Shown: piece by piece, positions 36,732 to 41,890 of the stretch | How positions within the stretch are numbered: position 1 is the stretch's first letter | How the letters are laid out: each line of letters opens with the position of its first letter | Source: an uncultured Geobacter sp. | GTDB lineage: Bacteria; Desulfobacterota; Desulfuromonadia; Geobacterales; Geobacteraceae | NCBI GenBank assembly: GCA_903925075.1 | Contig: CAIYDQ010000291.1 | Coordinates: forward strand, 1-41,890 | Reading direction: 5' to 3' | DNA length: 41,890 bases | Notes under the pieces: generated by a model | Seen by the model: only the letters and a program-made list of their open reading frames with translations | What the model was told of the DNA's origin: nothing | Databases searched by the model: none | Translations under genes and position numbers: made by a program

Positions 36732-37157
36732 ATGGCAGGAAACACGATTGAGGTCGACATCAAGGTCCCCAACAAGACCCGCTACCTGAGCCTGATCGGC
36801 AAGATCGGGGAGGATATCGCCCGGGAACTGGAGAAGTACAGCGGCGACAAGGAGACGCTGGCCTACCATCTGAACCTGGTGCTGACCGAGGCGATGGTCA
36901 ACGCCATCAAGCACGCGGGGCCCAAGGAGCCGGAAAAGCAGGTCCGCATCGTGATCAGCATCCATGCCGACGATCTCACCATACGCGTTTACGACGACGG
37001 GCAGGGGTTCGACATCAACTCCATCCCCCCCCCGAACTTCGAAGAACTGGAGGACCGGGGGCGGGGCATCTTCCTGATCCGCTCCTTGATGGACACGGTC
37101 TACTACCGCAAGAACTGCAAGGAAAACATCCTGGAGATGAAGAAGAAACTGGTCTGA
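36732..37157 (+). CDS. Anti-sigma factor serine kinase (RsbW/SpoIIAB-like GHKL ATPase)
   Basis: A 141-residue GHKL ATPase of the HATPase_c_2 type without histidine-kinase dimerisation helices. The N-box LTEAMVNAIKHA has E53 and N57, the G1 box is DDGQGFD (88-94) and the glycine-rich lid GRGIFLIRSLMD (110-121). Members phosphorylate a partner STAS serine and hold a sigma factor or other target when free. It begins 13 bp after the STAS gene. No sigma factor gene follows; the next gene is convergent lgt. The target could be a distant sigma factor or a different effector. Confidence 0.92.
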   Translation: MAGNTIEVDIKVPNKTRYLSLIGKIGEDIARELEKYSGDKETLAYHLNLVLTEAMVNAIKHAGPKEPEKQVRIVISIHADDLTIRVYDDGQGFDINSIPPPNFEELEDRGRGIFLIRSLMDTVYYRKNCKENILEMKKKLV

Positions 37158-37160
37158 CCC

Positions 37161-37249
37161 CTCAAGCCCGGTCCGATACTCAAGCCAGGTCCGTCCCCTC
37201 CCCTCACCCGGCCGGATCCTCAAGTCGGCCTCAAGCCAGGTCCGTCCCC
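37161..37249. repeat. Short direct repeats between the anti-sigma gene and lgt
   Basis: CTCAAGCCAGGTCCGTCCCC occurs exactly twice, at 37179-37198 and 37230-37249. Diverged partial copies begin at 37161 (CTCAAGCCCGGTCC) and 37219 (CTCAAGTCGG). The repeats fill the 95-bp gap between convergent genes. No clear terminator is visible there. Confidence 0.8.
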
Positions 37250-37252
37250 CCC

Positions 37253-38026
37253 TTACCCCCGCCGGTAGCAGGCCAGCATCATGGCCGCCCCGATTATCAG
37301 CATCGGCAGGCTCAAAAGCTGCCCCATCGAAACGCCGCCGAAGAGGTAGCCGATCTGGGCGTCCGGTTCCCTGGCGAATTCGACCAGGAAACGGAACAAG
37401 CCGTAGAGCGCGATGAAGCACCAAAAGACCACGCCCTCCCCTTTGAGCTTCCTGGAAACCAGGTACAGGGCCAGGAACATCACCGGCCCCTCCAGGCACG
37501 CCTCGTAGAGCTGAGACGGATGGCGCGGCAGGTTGCCGCCGCCGGGAAACACCATCCCCCAGGGGAGATCGGTCACCCGGCCGTAAAGCTCGCCGTTGAT
37601 GAAATTGCCGACGCGCCCCAGGCCAAGCCCCACCGGAGCGGCGAGAAAGGAGACGTCGGCCAGCGGATAGAAGCGCAGCTTGTGCTTTCTGATGAAGTAG
37701 AAGCCGGCGAGCGTGGCGCCGATCAGCCCGCCGTGAAAGGACATCCCCCCTTCCCAGACCGCGAAAAGCTTCAACGGGTGCGCCAGGTAAAAGCCGAGGT
37801 TGTAGAACAGGATATAGCCAAGGCGCCCGCCGAGGATCACCCCCAGGGCGGCCGTGAAGATCAAGTCGGCCACGTCGTCCTTGACCAGCGGCAGCCCCTT
37901 TCGTTTCACCCCGGCCGCGATGATGAAGTAAGCGGCCAGGAATCCGCAGATATACATGAGACCGTACCAGCGGAACTCCAGCGGGCCGAGCCGCAGGAAT
38001 ACCGGGTCGATGTTTGGATACGTCAT
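37253..38026 (-). CDS. lgt: Prolipoprotein diacylglyceryl transferase
   Basis: Inner-membrane enzyme that transfers diacylglycerol from phosphatidylglycerol to the lipobox cysteine, the first step of lipoprotein maturation. The 257 residues have about seven helices with the family motifs FRWYGLMYICGF, SFHGGLIGATLAG, GRVGNFINGELYGR and RHPSQLYEA. The ATG has AGAGGAG upstream at 7-nt spacing. The window itself encodes at least two substrates (the TPR and peptide-binding lipoproteins). Confidence 0.96.
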   Translation of the reverse strand: MTYPNIDPVFLRLGPLEFRWYGLMYICGFLAAYFIIAAGVKRKGLPLVKDDVADLIFTAALGVILGGRLGYILFYNLGFYLAHPLKLFAVWEGGMSFHGGLIGATLAGFYFIRKHKLRFYPLADVSFLAAPVGLGLGRVGNFINGELYGRVTDLPWGMVFPGGGNLPRHPSQLYEACLEGPVMFLALYLVSRKLKGEGVVFWCFIALYGLFRFLVEFAREPDAQIGYLFGGVSMGQLLSLPMLIIGAAMMLACYRRG

Positions 38027-38042
38027 TAAAGCTCTCCTCTAG

Positions 38043-38555
38043 CTAGCGCCTGAATTCGGCGGGCACGCCGAGACGGTCGGCGGTTTCCCGCAGCAGATCC
38101 AGCTTTTTCCTTTGCTGCTGCACTCGGCTCTCGTCGTTTTTGATGTTGCCTTGAATCATCAGGTACTCGGAGCGCGACATCTTCGAGGTGTCGCCCAGCC
38201 TCCCTCGCAACTCAGCCAGTTCCGATTCGGCCTGGCGCAGCTCGGCGTTCGCCGCTGCGAACTCGTTGCGCCAGGTCGCCTCGTCCTTCCCCCCGTAGAG
38301 TTTCTTTCCCTTGGGAGGCTCCTCGACTTTTGCTTCGCCTTTTGCCTTCCCCTTCGCCGGCTCGGCAATGACGGTGCTTTCCGGGGCACCGCTATCGCCG
38401 CTATCCCAGCGCTTCACCTTCTTCCGGTACTTTTTCGGCACTTTCCCCAGGTCCTCGGAGAAGTTCACCGTGCCGCGGTCGTCGGTCCATTCGTAGGTCT
38501 GGGCCACGGCGGACAAGGGATACAGCAGGAGCATGAGCACGAGCAATTTTTTCAT
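38043..38555 (-). CDS. DUF4124-type secreted protein with C-terminal coiled coil
   Basis: A 170-residue exported protein. After a signal peptide (MKKLLVLMLLLYPLSAVAQ) comes a short DUF4124-like beta motif (YEWTDDRGTVNFSEDLGKVP), a lysine/glutamate/proline-rich low-complexity linker (about 60-88), and a coiled coil with heptad character (about 95-160: ANAELRQAESELAELRGRLG). Function is unknown; DUF4124 domains are common in secreted proteins of this group. The ATG has AAGGAG upstream. lgt begins 16 bp downstream in the same direction, and the HIT gene lies 45 bp upstream. Confidence 0.82.
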   Translation of the reverse strand: MKKLLVLMLLLYPLSAVAQTYEWTDDRGTVNFSEDLGKVPKKYRKKVKRWDSGDSGAPESTVIAEPAKGKAKGEAKVEEPPKGKKLYGGKDEATWRNEFAAANAELRQAESELAELRGRLGDTSKMSRSEYLMIQGNIKNDESRVQQQRKKLDLLRETADRLGVPAEFRR

Positions 38556-38600
38556 TTTGGTCTCCTTGACGCGATCCGGACTCCACCGAAAGAACGCCCG

Positions 38601-38942
38601 CTAACCCGGAGGCCACGCCAACCTGCGGCCGCCCAGCAGGTGGAAGTGAATGTGGAAAACCGATTGGCCGGCACCGGCGTTGTTGTTGTTCACCAGACGA
38701 AAACCCTCCTCCGCCACGCCGCGCTCGCGGGCCAAAGCGGCAGCCACCCGGTGCACGGCGCCGATCAGTTGGTCGTCCTGCGGCGTCAACTCCAGGGTGT
38801 TGACCAGGTGCCGCTTGGGAATGATCAGCAGGTGCAGCGGCGCCTGGGGCGAGATGTCCTCGATGGCGAAGAGCAGGTCGTCCTCGTACACCTTGTTAAC
38901 CGGTATGGCGCCGCTCGCCATCTTGCAAAACAGACAGTCCAT
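38601..38942 (-). CDS. HIT family nucleotide hydrolase (HinT-like)
   Basis: A 113-residue histidine-triad protein, probably a purine nucleoside phosphoramidase of the HinT branch. The N-terminal CLFCKMASGAIPVNKVYE with CxxC is typical, IPKRHLVNTLEL follows, and the catalytic HIHFH triad is at 97-101 in VFHIHFHLLGGRRLAWPPG. The ATG has the perfect site AGGAGG 5 nt upstream. It is encoded between tlyA and the DUF4124 gene in one direction. Confidence 0.94.
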   Translation of the reverse strand: MDCLFCKMASGAIPVNKVYEDDLLFAIEDISPQAPLHLLIIPKRHLVNTLELTPQDDQLIGAVHRVAAALARERGVAEEGFRLVNNNNAGAGQSVFHIHFHLLGGRRLAWPPG

Positions 38943-38997
38943 GAAAACCTCCTATGTTGGTCGACCTTCCCATTAACTCGGACAACAACAAGTCATT

Positions 38998-39735
38998 TTA
39001 CGCTTTTTTCCTGAGGTGAATGAGGAATTCCTTGTTTCCCTTCGGCCCCAGAATGGGGGAGTCGCAGACGCCCAGGACCAGCAGTTCCAGGCGTAGCGCC
39101 AAGGCGGTGACCGCGGCCACCACTTCCTGATGTTTTTTTTCGTCCCGGACCACGCCCCCCTTGCCGACCTGGCCGCGCCCCACCTCGAACTGAGGCTTGA
39201 TCAGGGCGACGATGGTGGCGCCTTCCTTGATCAATCGCAGCGTGGCCGGGAGCACCTTGTCCAGCGAGATGAAGGAGGCGTCGATCACCGCCAGATCGGC
39301 GAGCTCGGGGAGCGTTTCCGGCTCCAGATGGCGGATGTTGGTCTTCTCCAGGCTCAGCACCCGCGGGTCCTCGCGCAGTTTCCAGGCAAGCTGTCCATAG
39401 CCCACGTCGACGGCGATGACGCCCCGCGCCCCCCGCTGCAAGAGGCAATCGGTGAAGCCGCCGGTGGAGGCGCCCACGTCGAGCGCCAACAGGCCCTGCA
39501 CGTCGATGGCGAACAGGTTAAGCCCCTCGGCCAGTTTCAGGCCGCCGCGGCTCACGTAGGGAAGCGGCTCCCCCTTCAGCCGGATATCGGCCGTGACCGC
39601 CACCATCAGCCCCGCCTTGTCCGCCAGGTGATCGTCCACCACCACCTGACCGGCCATGATCAGCGCCTTCGCCCTCTCCCTGGACGGCGCCAGAGCGCGC
39701 TCCAGAACGAGTTTATCGAGCCTTTCCTTTGCCAC
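38998..39735 (-). CDS. tlyA: TlyA family rRNA (cytidine-2'-O)-methyltransferase
   Basis: RNA 2'-O-methyltransferase of the TlyA/hemolysin A family (in mycobacteria it modifies rRNA of both ribosomal subunits). The 245 residues consist of an S4 RNA-binding domain (about 1-60, RLDKLVLERALAPSRERAKALI) and an FtsJ-like Rossmann methyltransferase with the SAM motif LALDVGASTGGFTDCLLQRGA (quoted as LDVGASTGGFTDCLL), IAVDVGYGQL, and ALIKPQFEVGRG. The GTG at 39735 is chosen because GAGGT lies 4-5 nt upstream; a GTG two codons earlier (39741) has no site. It starts 19 bp after the ubiD-family stop. Confidence 0.92.
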   Translation of the reverse strand: MAKERLDKLVLERALAPSRERAKALIMAGQVVVDDHLADKAGLMVAVTADIRLKGEPLPYVSRGGLKLAEGLNLFAIDVQGLLALDVGASTGGFTDCLLQRGARGVIAVDVGYGQLAWKLREDPRVLSLEKTNIRHLEPETLPELADLAVIDASFISLDKVLPATLRLIKEGATIVALIKPQFEVGRGQVGKGGVVRDEKKHQEVVAAVTALALRLELLVLGVCDSPILGPKGNKEFLIHLRKKA

Positions 39736-39754
39736 TATCACCTCGAAGTCGTCT

Positions 39755-41596
39755 CTAGTAAATGCCGTGCAACGGCCCGCCGGGCGCGGCCAGCCGGTCC
39801 ACCCTGCGCTCGACCTCCGGGTCCTCGATGAGCGGCGGCGCGTGATGCGGCTTGACGCGCGCGTCTATCAGCAAGGGTCCGGCGCAGCCCCACTGTTTGC
39901 AGGAGGTCGAGGCGCCCACGCCGTAGATGTCGGCGGCGGGATCGGAGCGGGTGAAGGCCACCCAGAGAAAGTTGTTGAGCGAGGCCGCGGTGAAGCGGCT
40001 GTCGTCCGAGACCACCAGCAGCGGGAAGGAGTCGAGCCCCGCCACCCCCGCCAGGCAGTCGCAAAGACGCTCCATCTGCGCATCGGGCTCCCCTTTGAGG
40101 ACTTCGCAAGGCGGCCCCTGCAGCACCAACACGCCCGGCAGAGCCAGCGCCGGAGTCCCGAAACCGTCCGGCAGCCTCAAAGACGCCGGGATCTCGACAC
40201 CCAACTCGCGGCGCTTTTCGCCCGTTGCGGCGAAAACCACCTTGGAGCCGCTGTTCAGGGCGCCCCCGGTGTAATCGAGCGTGTCCATGGTGGTCGCGGT
40301 CTGAAAATGCAGGTCGCGGCGGAAATCGATCCGCTCCAGCACGTGGCGCAAAAAGGCCGCTATATCGTGGATGTCCAACTGCGGCGCATCCTCGTGGGCG
40401 GCGATCATCAGGTACTTGGCCAAGGAGAGCTGCCCCTGTCCGAGGATGGCGTTGGCGATGGTGAGCAGCTCCTGCGGCGCGCGCCTCTCGCCGTACGGCA
40501 CGTAGCGCTCGCTCCCCACGGCCAGCAGCAGCGGATGCACGCCGGCCGCGTCCACGGCGTGCACGGCGCGCACCCCGGGGACCACCGTCGGAATCAGCGG
40601 GCCGGTCAGCTCGTGGATGAAGGCGCCGAAGGAAGTGTCTTCCTGCGGGGGACGCCCGACGGTGGTGAAAGGCCAGATGGCGCCCCGGCGGTGAAAAACC
40701 TGCTCCACCTTCAGCACCGGGAATTGGTGGGCGAGGCTGTAATAGCCGAAATGGTCGCCGAAGGGTCCCTCGGGGAGCGTCCTTTGCGGATCGATGATGC
40801 CGGTGATGCAAAAGTCCGCCTCGGCGGGAATGGGGAGGGCGCCGGGGCGGGTGACCATCTCGATCCGGTGCCCGGCCAAAAGCCCGGCGAAGGAGAGCTC
40901 CGGCATCCCTTCGGGAAGCGGCATGACGGCGGCGACGGTCATGGCGGGAGCCCCGCCTACGAAGACGTTCACCCGAAAAGGAGCGCCTTTGGCCAGCGCC
41001 TCCGCATGGTGAAACCCAATGCCGCGGTGGATCTGATAATGGATGCCGACCTCGGCGTTGGCGCGGTACTGGCCGCCGGAGATCTGCACCCGGTACATGC
41101 CGAGGTTCGCATGGCGCAGCCCCGGTTGCTCGCAGCTCTCCGAGTAGACCTGCGGCAGCGTGATGAAGGCGCCGCCGTCGTCGGGCCAGGACTTAAGCTG
41201 CGGCAAACGGTCCAGGGCGCAGCTGTTGCCGAGGATCGGTCCGCTGCCGACCCGCTTGGGCAACAGATGCCAGGCGGCGGGCACGGCGGATAAAAGCGAG
41301 GCCGGCGTCTTGAGAAAGGAGCGCGGATCGATCTTCAGTCGCACCAGCCGCTCCACCGCCTGCAAGGTGTCCCTGAAGATGAACCTGGTCCGATCGAGGG
41401 TGCCGAAGAGGTTGCCCAGCATCGGAAAGGAGCACCCCTTCACCCGGGTGAAAAGCAGCGCCGGCCCGCCCGCCTGGTAGACCCGCCGCTGAATGCTGCC
41501 GATCTCCAGCTCCGGCGAGAGTTCCTCATCAATGCGGAGCAGGGCGCCGGTCCGTTCCAGGTCCGACACGCAAGAAGCAAGATTTCTATATCCCAA
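39755..41596 (-). CDS. UbiD family prenylated-FMN-dependent decarboxylase
   Basis: A 613-residue member of the UbiD superfamily, reversible (de)carboxylases that use prenylated FMN. Typical features are NLGMYRVQI near 164, GIHYQIHRGIG, MPLPEGMPELSFAGLLAG, the signature LPEGPFGDHFGYY near 275-287, and a C-terminal SDDSRFTAASLNNFLWVAFTRSDP. It is longer than E. coli UbiD (497 residues), like menaquinone-pathway or aromatic-acid relatives. Translation probably starts at the TTG at 41596, 6 nt after GGAGG. No ubiX flavin prenyltransferase lies nearby. Quinone-precursor decarboxylation is the likeliest role; aromatic-acid metabolism is possible. Confidence 0.9.
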   Translation of the reverse strand: MGYRNLASCVSDLERTGALLRIDEELSPELEIGSIQRRVYQAGGPALLFTRVKGCSFPMLGNLFGTLDRTRFIFRDTLQAVERLVRLKIDPRSFLKTPASLLSAVPAAWHLLPKRVGSGPILGNSCALDRLPQLKSWPDDGGAFITLPQVYSESCEQPGLRHANLGMYRVQISGGQYRANAEVGIHYQIHRGIGFHHAEALAKGAPFRVNVFVGGAPAMTVAAVMPLPEGMPELSFAGLLAGHRIEMVTRPGALPIPAEADFCITGIIDPQRTLPEGPFGDHFGYYSLAHQFPVLKVEQVFHRRGAIWPFTTVGRPPQEDTSFGAFIHELTGPLIPTVVPGVRAVHAVDAAGVHPLLLAVGSERYVPYGERRAPQELLTIANAILGQGQLSLAKYLMIAAHEDAPQLDIHDIAAFLRHVLERIDFRRDLHFQTATTMDTLDYTGGALNSGSKVVFAATGEKRRELGVEIPASLRLPDGFGTPALALPGVLVLQGPPCEVLKGEPDAQMERLCDCLAGVAGLDSFPLLVVSDDSRFTAASLNNFLWVAFTRSDPAADIYGVGASTSCKQWGCAGPLLIDARVKPHHAPPLIEDPEVERRVDRLAAPGGPLHGIY

Positions 41597-41740
41597 CCAA
41601 TTCCTCCGCAGATATGATGCCTGAAATCAAGCATTTATTTTTAATGCACCCCCGCAGCCAAGTCAACACAAAACGGCTGCTGCTTGCTGAAGCTCGGCAT
41701 GACGCTCCCCTCCCACTGATCTTCCTCCCACCCCCTCACG

Positions 41741-41890
41741 AAACTTTTCCCGTGGCCGGGAGAACTTTTCCGTGGCCGGGGGAACTTTCCCGTGGCCGGG
41801 GGAACTTTCCCGTGGCCGGGGGAACTTTCCCGTGGCCGGGGGAACTTTCCCGTGGCCGGGGGAACTTTCCCGTGGCCGGGGGAACTTTCC
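41741..41890. repeat. Twenty-bp tandem repeat (minisatellite), continuing past the window
   Basis: CGTGGCCGGG recurs every 20 bp at 41751, 41771, 41791, 41811, 41831, 41851 and 41871, alternating with GGAACTTTCC. The leftmost AACTTTTC half-units differ while all units from 41781 are identical. The unit is not a multiple of three, and both half-units are near-palindromes. The array runs off the right edge, so its full length is unknown. The 41597-41740 stretch to its left shows no gene. Confidence 0.95.

Noticed and set aside
41741..41890. CRISPR array
   Set aside because: Units are directly abutting 20-mers with no unique spacers, and no cas gene is present.

Overview
The window is one continuous, gene-dense, GC-rich stretch of a Gram-negative chromosome. 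Gene content and style (type IV pilus PilB, a tilS-ftsH-folP-cdaA-ybbR-glmM-pdxJ block, many UUG/GUG starts, 4-bp ATGA overlaps, and intergenic low-complexity arrays of the CACAAAA / GTCCACAAA / CGCGAAG kind) point to Desulfuromonadota, most likely Geobacteraceae (Geomonas/Citrifermentans/Geobacter type). That assignment is inference from gene content; no rRNA or tRNA gene is visible.

Layout. 1-8398, minus strand: the 5' two thirds of pilB (cut by the window edge), a DUF2723 GT-C membrane protein, a flippase-like LPG_synthase_TM protein, ribF, tatC and rnr. 8635-10710, plus: slt lytic transglycosylase. 10720-11715, minus: sugar-phosphate nucleotidylyltransferase. 12023-16630, plus: a tripartite drug-efflux operon (MarR regulator, TolC-like channel, EmrA-like adaptor, EmrB-like pump) with a near-perfect operator lying between the -35 and -10 boxes. 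16673-25543, minus: small membrane protein and PpiC isomerase, then the pdxJ/glmM/cdaR/cdaA/folP/ftsH/tilS block (c-di-AMP synthesis linked to cell-wall precursor, folate, B6, proteolysis and tRNA maturation genes) and an unrecognised 170-aa protein. 25691-31022, minus: TPR lipoprotein, peptide-binding lipoprotein and two oligopeptide ABC permeases, without an ATPase gene. 31245-37157, plus: a probable signalling operon (below). 37253-41596, minus: lgt, a DUF4124 protein, a HIT protein, tlyA and a ubiD-family decarboxylase. 41741-41890: a 20-bp tandem repeat running off the end.

The most interesting system is 31245-37157. An APH-fold/P-loop kinase-like protein is followed, with 4-bp and 1-bp overlaps, by an 82-aa two-helix protein resembling the small subunit of sodium:solute symporters, then by a 1078-aa protein that fuses a complete SLC5/SSS transporter to a helical linker, a GAF domain and a PP2C/SpoIIE (RsbU-like) phosphatase. 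Directly downstream are a STAS anti-anti-sigma factor (RsbV-like) and a GHKL anti-sigma kinase (RsbW-like). This looks like a partner-switching module whose phosphatase is wired to a membrane transporter acting as sensor or transceptor. No sigma factor or other output protein is encoded beside it.

Regulatory signals that can be read include promoters for pilB, rnr, the MarR operon, ppiC and the signalling operon, several of them overlapped by palindromes, and one good bidirectional terminator at 16636-16670.
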